DNA of 33,305 nucleotides from Planctomycetota bacterium (GTDB lineage: Bacteria; Planctomycetota; Brocadiia; Brocadiales; Brocadiaceae): contig JACPHJ010000026.1 in assembly GCA_016188675.1 (NCBI GenBank), forward strand, positions 21,606-54,910. Reading direction: 5' to 3'. Shown piece after piece: positions 25,492 to 33,305 of this stretch. The position numbers were made by a program, and so were the translations under genes. Position 1 is the stretch's first letter; each line of letters begins with the position of its first letter. A model generated the notes under the pieces. It was not told the origin of the DNA, made no database searches, and was given only the letters and a program-made list of their open reading frames with translations.

Positions 25492-25561
25492 ACTCTACTG
25501 ACCTCCTTTCGAGACATAAAAAGTTTAAAAAGATATTATATAAAAAGTAAAAACACGCATA

Positions 25562-25590
25562 CTTATAAGCTTTTCTATCGAAATTGTCAA
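25562..25590 (-). promoter_or_regulatory. Sigma-70-type promoter for the eight-CxxC protein gene
   Basis: On the minus strand TTGACA (25590-25585), a 17-base spacer and TATAAG (25567-25562) lie about 70 bases upstream of the start codon. The -35 hexamer is a perfect consensus match and the -10 matches five of six. Confidence 0.75.
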
Positions 25591-25729
25591 TGAATTTATT
25601 TAAAATAAATTATTAATAAATGCTCATTCTCAGCGCACAAAAAGGAATACATTATATCCAGATGCATCACGTTATGCCTAGTCCAAATACAACTTTCCAG
25701 ACACCTCCTTTCCTTTCTCACCCTTTTGT

Positions 25730-25984
25730 TTATTTCTTTAAATATTTTGAAGGATCTTTTTTAAATGTTTCCTCACAATGTTTGGAACAGAAATAATACG
25801 TTTTGCCGTCGTGATCAGCCTTAAGCGCCTTATCTTTATTTACATCCATACCGCAAACAATATCCTTTGCGGTGGTCTTTTCAGCGGCATTTATCTCTTC
25901 TGCCCGTACATTTGAATTTATCACATAACCCGAAATAATCACTGCAAAACTTAAAGCGGATAATACACATAGAATACGTCTCAT
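25730..25984 (-). CDS. Exported YHS-domain protein
   Basis: An 84-residue protein: signal peptide (RRILCVLSALSFAVIISGYV, mature from about AEE), then a compact YHS domain (DIVCGMDVNKDKALKADHDG, KTYYFCSKHCEETFKKDPSKY). Cys44, Cys66 and Cys70 form the expected metal-binding set; YHS domains bind heavy metals such as copper and occur in metal transport proteins. AAGGAGG precedes the ATG. It is encoded just upstream of, and in the same direction as, the eight-CxxC exported protein but with 238 bases between and a separate promoter for each. Confidence 0.85.
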   Translation of the reverse strand: MRRILCVLSALSFAVIISGYVINSNVRAEEINAAEKTTAKDIVCGMDVNKDKALKADHDGKTYYFCSKHCEETFKKDPSKYLKK

Positions 25985-26131
25985 TTGTATTCCTCCTTAT
26001 CGTAAATATGAAACTATGGTTTATACACAGTTCTGACTGTAGTATTTGTAATAGTGTAAATAATCACCTCCTTCCAATGAATAGTAAAATGTTCGCTGTA
26101 CTAAAACGAATTGAAAGGAATTGTATAACAT

Positions 26132-26160
26132 ATCCTAAGCCGTTACCATGCTTCTGTCAA
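26132..26160 (-). promoter_or_regulatory. Candidate promoter for the YHS protein gene
   Basis: The minus strand has TTGACA (26160-26155), a 17-base spacer and TAGGAT (26137-26132). A leader of about 145 bases would follow. Inside it, around 26064-26076, is GAAGGAGGTGATT, a perfect Shine-Dalgarno-like sequence without a convincing reading frame. Confidence 0.5.
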
Positions 26161-26226
26161 TATTATTCTTTTACAATATGTCAATTAAATTGTAGAAAAA
26201 TCAAGAATACATTGCATCTCTATTTG

Positions 26227-27729
26227 TTATTTAATGTTTTGTGTTAACTCAAACATTTCAAGCAAGTTTGCCGTTAATTCCCACCAGCCATTTTTAAATG
26301 TGGCAAAGTCAGGACCTCCCATAGCCGATGCGTACCGCACTGAGTTGGCATAGAAAAACCACTGCTTTATCCATAGATGTTCAATCGTCTCATCAAAAGG
26401 ATTTGACGGATCTGCCAATCCCTCGTTCCACGCTTTCTGAAGTAGTTGTGTAGCCGACAAACACATCTTATCGGTTTCTGCTATAGTAGAATCAAGTTTG
26501 ACAAAGTGCAGGTTGATCCAATCTGTATTATGGCAACCCTGGCACACCTTCTTCATTTCGGTTTGTCGCTGTAATTGTTCGTTTTTATCAATCAGATATT
26601 CAGAGGCTAATTCGCCATCATAGGTAACAGGAAGAGGCAGTCCATCCTTGTTTTTGATTAAATATGTCTCGCCACTTTTGGGTTGTGGATGGGAGTAAAT
26701 GAGTCCAAACAACCTGACCCATAGCCTCGCACCAAAATCATGGGTTCTTGATACGATAACCTTATCATCAGAAGTTGCTATAAGACTATTATGGCAAGTT
26801 GCACAGGTTGGAGCTTGGAAATCTTTACCAACCCTCCATGGAACGTTATTCCAGTTCCATTCATGCTGTTTCGAAAAGAAAATGTTCCCGTGTTTACTTT
26901 CCTTGTAAACTTCAAATGCAGGCACGTCCGGTTCGAGATGACATTGAGCACAGGTATAAGGTTTTCTGGCGACCTCTATAGAGAAATTGTGTCGTGGATG
27001 GCATGACGTGCATGCCCCCTTACTTCCATCAGGATTAATCCTTCCTACTCCCTGATTTGGCCAGTTGGCAAGGTCTGGAACATCAATATCGCCCATCTTG
27101 GAGAAAACCTTCTTCAAACCTTTTACAGTTACAACAGTGCCGTGACATGCATAGCATGTTTCAGCCTTTGTATATTCTGACGAATTTAAAGGGATTATTT
27201 TACCGTCTTTAATTTCTTTAATACTTGTGATTACCTCACCAAAAGTATGATACAGGGGGTTTTGTTGAAGATTTTCCAGCGCATGTGCCTTTTTACTTGC
27301 TGAATATTGGTCAACTTCAACTGGATGACAGGTCTTACAGTCATTTGGTGAAACAATCACGTTAATCCGGAATCCAAAGTGTTCGAAGTTATCTTTGTGG
27401 TTGGAGGCATTCAGACTATGACATTCATAGCAGCCAACGACCGTTGACTTTAAAGTATCTGGTATTATCTCGCTTGAAATCCTTCTCTCGATAGGAGGCA
27501 TTTTGAGCGCCATTTCCGGAGATATTTTTGAATGCCTGCTTTTAAGCCAATCCTCCACAATTCCAGGCGTGTTGTTTCTGTGGCATAGGATGCATACTTG
27601 GGTATTTTCGCTGATTGGAGGGGATACGGGTACTGGTCGTTCCTCTTCTGCGAGCGTATTCGTCGCATATACAAAAACGAGAACTAAATAAGCGATATAC
27701 CGAAATATTTGATTAATAAAATATATCAT
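26227..27729 (-). CDS. Octaheme cytochrome c, hydroxylamine oxidoreductase-like
   Basis: A 500-residue exported protein (signal peptide YIAYLVLVFVYATNTLA). It has eight CxxCH heme motifs, with heme-ligating His at 50, 104, 135, 196, 244, 264, 313 and 400. Their spacing, plus the helical C-terminus EHLWIKQWFFYANSVRYASA followed by MGGPDFATFKNGWWEL, resembles the HAO family. These enzymes oxidise hydroxylamine or hydrazine, or in reductive members reduce nitrite. The GPDF segment (Phe475) is where I expect the tyrosine that cross-links the active-site heme in oxidative members; if that alignment holds, this is a non-oxidative HAO-like protein. The ATG overlaps the ATPase stop (ATGA), so it is translationally coupled. 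Likely located in the anammoxosome or periplasm. Confidence 0.8.
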   Translation of the reverse strand: MIYFINQIFRYIAYLVLVFVYATNTLAEEERPVPVSPPISENTQVCILCHRNNTPGIVEDWLKSRHSKISPEMALKMPPIERRISSEIIPDTLKSTVVGCYECHSLNASNHKDNFEHFGFRINVIVSPNDCKTCHPVEVDQYSASKKAHALENLQQNPLYHTFGEVITSIKEIKDGKIIPLNSSEYTKAETCYACHGTVVTVKGLKKVFSKMGDIDVPDLANWPNQGVGRINPDGSKGACTSCHPRHNFSIEVARKPYTCAQCHLEPDVPAFEVYKESKHGNIFFSKQHEWNWNNVPWRVGKDFQAPTCATCHNSLIATSDDKVIVSRTHDFGARLWVRLFGLIYSHPQPKSGETYLIKNKDGLPLPVTYDGELASEYLIDKNEQLQRQTEMKKVCQGCHNTDWINLHFVKLDSTIAETDKMCLSATQLLQKAWNEGLADPSNPFDETIEHLWIKQWFFYANSVRYASAMGGPDFATFKNGWWELTANLLEMFELTQNIK

Positions 27730-30524
27730 TTTAAATTTTCATTTAATGATTGAAATCCGATATTCTTCTTCTTAAAAGATTTTATTATCTCCATAATGAT
27801 AAATGTAAAGGAGGAAAAACCAAAGACGGTAATCCAATCCTTTAAGTCTAAAGGCGTTACCTTAAAGACATTTTCTAAATAAGGTGTATAGACAATGGCT
27901 ATCTGCATGGCCAATGAAAGCACCGTTGCGAATAGAAGTTTTTTATTGGTAAAAACACCAACCTTAAATAATGAAAGCCTTGCATTTCTGCAGTTAAAAG
28001 AGTGAAATAATTGTGAGATGACCATTACGCAAAAGGCAACCGTCCTTGCCTGACCAAGGTCTCCGCTTAACGCACAGGGTAATACCTCATTTTTAAACCA
28101 GTGTAAACAGCCGAGTGTTGCGCAGCTTGTGTAGTACAATACAAATAAATAGGCAAAAAGTGTGCTAAAAGCTATGAGGAAACCCTGGAATATTATCAAA
28201 CTGCCCAGATTTTTGTCTATGATTTGTTCAGTTGACCTCCTTGCCGGTCTTTTCATGATATCAGGATCAACCGTGTCAACGCCCAATGCCAAAGCAGGTA
28301 GTCCGTCTGTCGCGATGTTTATCCATAATATTTGTATCGGAAATAATGGCAGAGGGAGATTAAATATCGATGCAAACAGCATTGTCAAAATCTCTCCTGC
28401 ATTGCACGAAAGCAGGTAGTGAACGGACTTCTTTATATTGTCATAAATGCCTCTTCCTTCTTCAACGGCAGCAACGATAGATGCAAAGTTGTCATCCGTT
28501 ATGACCATATCAGACGCCTCTTTTGTGACGTCGGTACCGGTAATGCCCATAGATACACCTATGCTTGCTTCTTTTACAGCAGGGGCGTCGTTTACACCAT
28601 CGCCGGTCATTGCCACCACAGCATGCTGCTTCTTCCATGCCTTTACTATCCTGAGCTTGTGTTCGGCGGAAACCCGTGCATATACGGCAATATTTGATAC
28701 TTCTTTTTCTAAAGAATCGTCAGAAAGGGTATCTAATTCCATTCCATCGATGGCTTTTGTATTGGTACCGAGAAATCCCAACTCTTCCCCGATAGCCCCT
28801 GCCGTATTTTTATGGTCTCCCGTGATCATAACCGTATCAATACCAGCCCTATGACATATAGCAACAGCGTCTTTGACCTCTGGTCTGGGTGGATCAATCA
28901 TTGCCAGTAATCCAGCGAAGATCATATCCCTTTCTATAGTACTCGGTGCCGGGTTGTTTATTCCATTATCTAGTGGTTTGAATGCTATGCCGAGAACGCG
29001 CATGGCAGCTCCAGCCAACTTGTTATTTTCATTTAAGATGGACTGGATATCGTTTTCTGTTAAATTTCTTGTCACACCGTCGATAAAGATCCTTGTGCAA
29101 TCTTTCAAAATAATATCTGCTGCACCTTTTTCACAAACAAGCAAGGAATCAGGTGTGCTCCTGAGAGTTGACATTTTTTTGCGGTCAGAATCAAAAGGAA
29201 TCTCCGAGATGAGAGGTAATTTTCCGCCTAATACCTCCTTCCAGATATCTGTTTTTGCCGCAGCGCTGAGAATCGCCCCCTCTGTGGGATCACCGATAAC
29301 CTTCCACGAATTATTATCTCGTTTGAGGTGTGCATTATTGCATAGTACACCTATGCCTAAAATGAACTTAACTATCAGATAATCAGTTTCAGTAAGAGGT
29401 ATGCCATTGATCGTAAAATTTCCCTTGGGTGTATAACCAGTTCCTGAAACGTCAAAGGTTTTGCCATTTGCGAATATCTTTCTCACGGTCATTTCATTTT
29501 GTGTCAGAGTGCCAGTTTTATCTGAGCAGATAACGGTGGCACATCCAAGGGTTTCTACTGAGGGTAGTTTCCGAATCAGTACGTGTCGTTTTACCATGCG
29601 CTGCACCCCTAAGGCCAGAGCGATAGTTACAATGGCTGGCAGGCCTTCTGGAATGGCAGCAACGGCAAGGCTTACTGCCGTGAGAAATGCCTCTAATAAC
29701 GGGTCTTTTCTCCATAACTCTAAAAGAAAAACGATTGTTACAATCCCTAAGCACAGATATACTAATTTTTTCCCGAATACCTCAAGCTTCCGCTGGAGCG
29801 GGGTTTCCTCTTTTCCCGCTTCCTGAATAAGACCCGCTATCTTACCTAGCTCGGTGTGCATCCCCGTAGTTACAATAACGCATGTCCCTTTACCACTCGT
29901 TACCGAGGTGCCCATAAACACCATGTTTTCTCTGTCCCCGATAGGTAAAGAGGGATTTTGAAGTGGTTCTGTGGATTTGCCGACTGGCGTTGATTCGCCC
30001 GTAAGAGATGCCTCCTGGGTTCTCAAACCAAAAGAAGAGCAGAGTCTGCCGTCGGCAGGTACATAATCACCGGCCTCAAGCAGGACAACGTCCCCAGGCA
30101 CGATGTCCTGGGAAGGAATGGAATGCGCCGCACCGTCCCGCATTACTTTAGAAAAGGGCGCAGACATCTTTTGCAATGCCGCAAGGGACTTTTCTGCCCG
30201 AAATTCCTGGATAAATCCAATAATGGCGTTGATTATAACGATAGCAATTATAGCCAGCGCATCGACCCATTCTCCCATAAATCCGGAAACTATAGCGGCT
30301 GCAATCAATACCCAAACGATGAAGTCATTGAATTGACCCAAAAAGAGCATGATTGGGGACACACCTTCTTTTTCCTCTAATTGGTTGTGTCCGTATTTCC
30401 TTAGCTTATCTTCCGCCTCGGAATGGCTAAGCCCCGTGTCGATATTGGTCTCAAGATTCCTTATTACCTCATCAATTGGTAGTGTATGCCAGGCGGTGTC
30501 ATTTATTTTTTTTGTTACGTCCAT
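27726..30524 (-). CDS. Type II (SERCA/PMR1-like) Ca2+-transporting P-type ATPase
   Basis: A 932-residue ATPase. The cation-transporter N-domain ([20 protein letters not shown]) precedes the actuator motif SLTGES (173-178), the M4 motif AAIPEGLPA with Glu293, the phosphorylation motif [12 protein letters not shown] (Asp335), ITGDHKNTA and the hinge [16 protein letters not shown]5/M6 ligands appear in NAGEILTML and [13 protein letters not shown], matching Ca2+ pumps of the PMR1/SPCA group; Mn2+ transport is also possible. The start is ATG 30524 (AGG upstream). A longer frame from 30644 adds about 40 unconserved residues. Its stop overlaps the start of the octaheme HAO-like gene. Confidence 0.92.
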   Translation of the reverse strand: MDVTKKINDTAWHTLPIDEVIRNLETNIDTGLSHSEAEDKLRKYGHNQLEEKEGVSPIMLFLGQFNDFIVWVLIAAAIVSGFMGEWVDALAIIAIVIINAIIGFIQEFRAEKSLAALQKMSAPFSKVMRDGAAHSIPSQDIVPGDVVLLEAGDYVPADGRLCSSFGLRTQEASLTGESTPVGKSTEPLQNPSLPIGDRENMVFMGTSVTSGKGTCVIVTTGMHTELGKIAGLIQEAGKEETPLQRKLEVFGKKLVYLCLGIVTIVFLLELWRKDPLLEAFLTAVSLAVAAIPEGLPAIVTIALALGVQRMVKRHVLIRKLPSVETLGCATVICSDKTGTLTQNEMTVRKIFANGKTFDVSGTGYTPKGNFTINGIPLTETDYLIVKFILGIGVLCNNAHLKRDNNSWKVIGDPTEGAILSAAAKTDIWKEVLGGKLPLISEIPFDSDRKKMSTLRSTPDSLLVCEKGAADIILKDCTRIFIDGVTRNLTENDIQSILNENNKLAGAAMRVLGIAFKPLDNGINNPAPSTIERDMIFAGLLAMIDPPRPEVKDAVAICHRAGIDTVMITGDHKNTAGAIGEELGFLGTNTKAIDGMELDTLSDDSLEKEVSNIAVYARVSAEHKLRIVKAWKKQHAVVAMTGDGVNDAPAVKEASIGVSMGITGTDVTKEASDMVITDDNFASIVAAVEEGRGIYDNIKKSVHYLLSCNAGEILTMLFASIFNLPLPLFPIQILWINIATDGLPALALGVDTVDPDIMKRPARRSTEQIIDKNLGSLIIFQGFLIAFSTLFAYLFVLYYTSCATLGCLHWFKNEVLPCALSGDLGQARTVAFCVMVISQLFHSFNCRNARLSLFKVGVFTNKKLLFATVLSLAMQIAIVYTPYLENVFKVTPLDLKDWITVFGFSSFTFIIMEIIKSFKKKNIGFQSLNENLK

Positions 30525-30678
30525 TTTCTTAACCTGAACGAATCGGAAGAGCACCAATAATTGTACTAAAAAGATATTTTTTAATTCTTTATTAAATCTA
30601 AAACTCAGAAACTCAGGAATAATGCTTCTTTTTTGTGAGTTCATGAGTTCCAGATTTCTACACGGTTATTTAGATTTG

Positions 30679-32532
30679 CTAATCTTCCTTCTCCCATGTG
30701 TTCCATCTATCAACGCTGTAATCAGTATCCTCGTCTGAATGGCAGCCGTAACAGGAATTGGTAATAACGGTGCTGGGGCTATTTGTCTTGCCTGCCGCCG
30801 TGTTGGAGTCTGCCATAGCCTTGCTGGTGTATGGTTTTATAATGTCGAAGACATGAGAAGATATATCGTTGTCCACAGCGCTCTTGGCCGTCTTGGGCAT
30901 GTGGCAACCGGTGCAAAGGCTTCCTCCAACATTGGTAGAACTGTAAAGATGTTTTGCATGTTTATTTTGTAATTCACCGTCCCTTTTCATTGTCTTTGCA
31001 AGATCACCATGACAGTTAATACAGAGCTTGTTATTGTCGCTTTGCCTTAATAATTGAGCTGTTCCGCTAACACCTGAACCATGCGGTTCGTGGCAGGTAT
31101 AGCATTTAAGCCCGGCATAATTGTAATGATAGCTTTTGGTTAAATCCTGATATTGTTGGTGGTGTTTTTGAGAATGGTTATTCTCTGATGCATTTCCACC
31201 AAGGGTGGCAGTATCATTGTCGTTCCAGTAGCCTGCTGTAGGCTTGCCATCCGAGGTTGTTTCTTCAATATAATTTGCTAAAATCTTGCCGGGTATAAAT
31301 GGTGTAATTTCTTCACCGTTAATGATACAGGGATACTCCGTTTCAAAATCAGCGCCGCTTTCACCTGTCTTGTTTTTTACACGGATATGACACTGCCCGC
31401 AGACTTCGTTGCCTCTGTCTGTGGCCAAATATTCAGGGTTAACGATATGACGAGACTTTCCGCCGCCTTCAGATACGTGCAGTTCACCCGGTCCGTGACA
31501 GCTTTCACATGAAATACCTGTCTCTTTAGAACTGGAAACAAATTCTCCGTCTGCATTTCGTGTGACGCCTAAACCTGTCACATGGCAACCTTCGCAATTT
31601 TGTTCAAAAGATTTGTTTTTGTCAGGGGGTGTATCTGCATCAGTGGCTATTAAAGTGTTGTCGCTATTATACCAATTGCTTGGATTGTATGAAACCCATG
31701 CATCATTAGGATTGCTCTCATCCACATTCCGGTTATTGTACTGGATGGGGAGGATATAATGGCTGTTCCCAATCTTTACCTGGTATCTCTGTTTCCCTAC
31801 TACTGCCACACCACCATGGGTTCTGGCTATAGAATATGTGACAGAAATTGACTCGTCAGTTAAATCATAGAGTGTAACTTTATATTCATTATTTTCTATA
31901 AAGGGTTTAAATTTTACTTTGCTATCACTTGTGGTAATGATTTCTCCATTGTATGGGGCGACAATTGTCTCAGATGATGGTGTCCCGATGGTCTTTGCAT
32001 GGGCAGTATCCTCCCACCCTTTATGTTCAGGATGGCAACCCAGACATACCGTACTCCCAACATATTCAGAACTGATATGGGATGCAGCCGAAAGTCTTAT
32101 TTTTATATTCTTAGTCTTTTTTGATTTTACCGTTACTTTGAATTTATCATTAGGAAGGTAAAACTCATCGGATGAAGGTGTAGCCCTGACAATGTATTTA
32201 CCAGGCGTAAGACCGGTAATCTTAAACTTTCCTTTTTTATTGGTGGCTGCTACATCCTCAAAATCAGACCCGTATGTCGTTTCCTCGGTAAGAGACTGAA
32301 TGCTTATAGTAATGTCGGAAAGGGGCAATCCATCGGTGTTGGTAACCTTGCCGGCTATTTTTCCTGAACCGGCAGATGTGTCTTGTTGCCCCGAGATTTC
32401 AGAAAATGCGTTTGCAGAATGCAAACGCAAAGGCTTTTGAATATTTGGAGTGGCTGCCCATAGTACGCAAGTATGATACATGATAATTCCATTGAGAGCG
32501 CCCATTATTAGTAAATGCTTTTTCGCTGCCAT
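30679..32532 (-). CDS. Octaheme cytochrome c with N-terminal carboxypeptidase-regulatory-like domain
   Basis: A 617-residue exported protein. After the signal peptide (hydrophobic LLIMGALNGIIMYHTCVLWA) comes a beta-sandwich domain at about 58-148 (GKIAGKVTNTDGLPLSDITI, GKFKITGLTPGKYIVRATPS), of the CarboxypepD_reg/peptidase-associated type seen in surface and binding proteins. Eight CxxCH motifs follow, with His at 167, 317, 346, 382, 481, 508, 544 and 598, in an arrangement like c554-type multiheme cytochromes. ATG 32532 is chosen because AAGGAG sits eight bases before it; the TTG two codons upstream is too close. Likely an electron-transfer protein in the periplasm or anammoxosome. Its partner is unknown. 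Confidence 0.85.
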   Translation of the reverse strand: MAAKKHLLIMGALNGIIMYHTCVLWAATPNIQKPLRLHSANAFSEISGQQDTSAGSGKIAGKVTNTDGLPLSDITISIQSLTEETTYGSDFEDVAATNKKGKFKITGLTPGKYIVRATPSSDEFYLPNDKFKVTVKSKKTKNIKIRLSAASHISSEYVGSTVCLGCHPEHKGWEDTAHAKTIGTPSSETIVAPYNGEIITTSDSKVKFKPFIENNEYKVTLYDLTDESISVTYSIARTHGGVAVVGKQRYQVKIGNSHYILPIQYNNRNVDESNPNDAWVSYNPSNWYNSDNTLIATDADTPPDKNKSFEQNCEGCHVTGLGVTRNADGEFVSSSKETGISCESCHGPGELHVSEGGGKSRHIVNPEYLATDRGNEVCGQCHIRVKNKTGESGADFETEYPCIINGEEITPFIPGKILANYIEETTSDGKPTAGYWNDNDTATLGGNASENNHSQKHHQQYQDLTKSYHYNYAGLKCYTCHEPHGSGVSGTAQLLRQSDNNKLCINCHGDLAKTMKRDGELQNKHAKHLYSSTNVGGSLCTGCHMPKTAKSAVDNDISSHVFDIIKPYTSKAMADSNTAAGKTNSPSTVITNSCYGCHSDEDTDYSVDRWNTWEKED

Positions 32533-32597
32533 ATTCAAAACTCCTTTTGAAATCTATTAATGGCTTAACTATCTTTACATGTAGTAAAAGTAGATTT

Positions 32598-32627
32598 ACA
32601 TTACCACATTATTAAAAGGTGTGTCAA
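32598..32627 (-). promoter_or_regulatory. Candidate promoter upstream of the octaheme cytochrome
   Basis: The minus strand carries TTGACA (32627-32622), an 18-base spacer and TAATGT (32603-32598), about 65 bases before ATG 32532. The -35 is consensus and the -10 is weak. Confidence 0.4.
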
Positions 32628-32664
32628 ATATAATTTGCTGAAATCATTATTACATTAACAATTG

Positions 32665-33126
32665 TTAGATATCACTAAACACAGGGGTTTGAGCCATTGC
32701 CGTCATCATGCCCCATAACCAGTTGATCTTGTATCGTTCAACCTGTATATTACTATAACCTGCATTTCGAAGCAGAAATTCGCACGCATCCTTTCCATAC
32801 GTTTTAAAGTGTGCGCGGTTAACCATACGTAAAAATAAATCACATACCTTGCAGGCAACGTAATCATCGCACCAATCGGTGATTACAAGCCTTCCCTGTG
32901 GCTTGAGGACACGGGCAATTTCCAATAAACACGCCTCAGGCTTGCGCCAGTAATGAAAGGCATTGCATGAGACTACTACGTTGAAGCTTTTAGAACGAAA
33001 TGGCAACCACTGTGACTGGCCAGTAATGAAATTACACTTATTGATTTGTTTATTACAGGCAATATTGAGCATTTCTCTGCAGATATCTAACCCGACCAGA
33101 TCAATTGAAGGATATTTTGTGGGAAA
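32665..33126 (-). pseudogene. Class I SAM-dependent methyltransferase, 5' end missing
   Basis: A UbiE/BioC-type methyltransferase. The visible motifs are IDLVGLDICREMLNIA (acidic ribose-binding strand), QWLPFRSKSFNVVVSCNAFHYW and LLEIARVLKPQGRLVITDW. Motif I (the GxGxG AdoMet loop), which should lie about 20-25 residues before VGLD, is absent. Going upstream the frame remains open to TAA 33174-33172 with no ATG, GTG or TTG before ATG 33072, which lies after the second motif. A protein from 33072 would lack the cofactor-binding loop and be non-functional. The coding homology is interrupted near 33110-33130, where an Orc1/Cdc6-like frame on the other strand begins. 3' end intact. Confidence 0.65.
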
Positions 33127-33305
33127 GATGCGAGAAAGCTTTTTCTTCCAATGCAGTGGAAGAAGATGCAGTTAATGTTGCTGCTGCTCATTCTGATAAA
33201 ATTGGGGGAGATGCTCGCGTTGCAATTGATATTCTTTTGAAAGCCGGAAGGCTTGCCGGAGGAGCCAGGAGATCGGGCGCTCCTGCTGAGCGGCGAGGCG
33301 TTTCA
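33105..33305 (+). CDS. Orc1/Cdc6-like AAA+ protein fragment, runs off window
   Basis: The plus-strand frame (open from 33069, no stop to the window end) reads LKDILWERCEKAFSSNAVEE, then DAVNVAAAHSDKIGGDARVA, then IDILLKAGRLA. This resembles the lid region of archaeal Orc1/Cdc6 initiators, where '-IL--R---AF' is followed by 'GDARRALDLLR-AGE-A'. After AGRLA an unusual GGARRSGAPA intervenes before ERRGV, where Cdc6 would normally go directly to 'ERxG'. No start codon or Walker motif is present: the N-terminal ATPase half is missing, and the frame begins inside the truncated methyltransferase. The final 60 bases are more GC-rich than the rest of the window. Assignment by motif memory only; it could be chance or an assembly chimera. 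Confidence 0.4.
   Translation, partial: MKDILWERCEKAFSSNAVEEDAVNVAAAHSDKIGGDARVAIDILLKAGRLAGGARRSGAPAERRGVS

Noticed and set aside
26008-26247. 79-aa plus-strand frame in the YHS leader
   Set aside because: It sits over the candidate YHS promoter and runs into the cytochrome 3' end; no domain or ribosome-binding site.
28447-29382. Two plus-strand frames of 135 and 169 aa opposite the P-type ATPase
   Set aside because: They are antisense to conserved ATPase motifs and show only the reversed composition of that gene.
30525-30644. N-terminal extension of the Ca2+ ATPase to 30644
   Set aside because: About 40 residues with no family similarity; ATG 30524 has an AGG at suitable distance and gives the normal N-terminal domain.

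Overview
The window looks like chromosomal DNA of an anaerobic, multiheme-cytochrome-rich bacterium. An anammox planctomycete of the Brocadia/Kuenenia type is my best guess. The reasons are an octaheme hydroxylamine-oxidoreductase-like cytochrome, a second octaheme cytochrome, a cytosolic group 3b-type NiFe hydrogenase, anaerobic-style cobalamin genes (cbiG, cbiH), HemW and a selenocysteine tRNA. This is inference from gene content; there is no rRNA or other marker to settle it. No CRISPR array, insertion sequence or transposase was seen.

Layout. (1) 1-6759, plus strand: radical SAM/SPASM proteins alternate with family-2 glycosyltransferases and end in a large multispanning membrane protein. 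The first gene is cut by the window edge and the third radical SAM gene carries a one-base frameshift. (2) 6822-9452, plus: a DnaJ chaperone, then cbiG and cbiH packed with almost no spacing. (3) 9593-14882, minus: a hydrogenase operon in the order beta (FeS), cyclic-nucleotide-binding-fold protein, gamma (FAD/NAD(P)), delta (small), alpha (NiFe large), maturation protease. Low-complexity dispersed repeats lie inside it. (4) 14959-19017, minus: an IspH-UbiA fusion, a DUF502 membrane protein, tRNA-Sec, a HypF remnant, cysC, a 56-residue Cys-rich protein and a secreted DUF3303-like protein. (5) 19394-24829, plus: folD with altered catalytic residues, a dolichol-phosphate-mannose-synthase-like glycosyltransferase, hemW, efp, a polyprenyl diphosphate synthase and a TPR lipoprotein closed by a strong bidirectional terminator. 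(6) 24925-32532, minus: an exported eight-CxxC protein, an exported YHS protein, an octaheme HAO-like cytochrome translationally coupled to a type II Ca2+ P-type ATPase, and an octaheme cytochrome with an N-terminal carboxypeptidase-regulatory-like domain. (7) 32665-33305: a methyltransferase lacking its 5' end runs into a frame resembling an archaeal Orc1/Cdc6 lid region, which marks a rearrangement or an assembly junction.

How parts fit. The hydrogenase would couple H2 to NAD(P)H in the cytoplasm and is matured by the adjacent protease; HypF is present here only as a fragment. IspH-UbiA and the polyprenyl synthase both belong to isoprenoid and prenyl-lipid metabolism. The exported cytochromes, the Ca2+ pump and the metal-binding proteins suggest an energised, heme-rich compartment. 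The most unusual items are the IspH-UbiA fusion, the FolD active-site substitutions, the cNMP-fold gene inside the hydrogenase operon, the HypF remnant beside selC, and the ATPase/HAO-like coupling.
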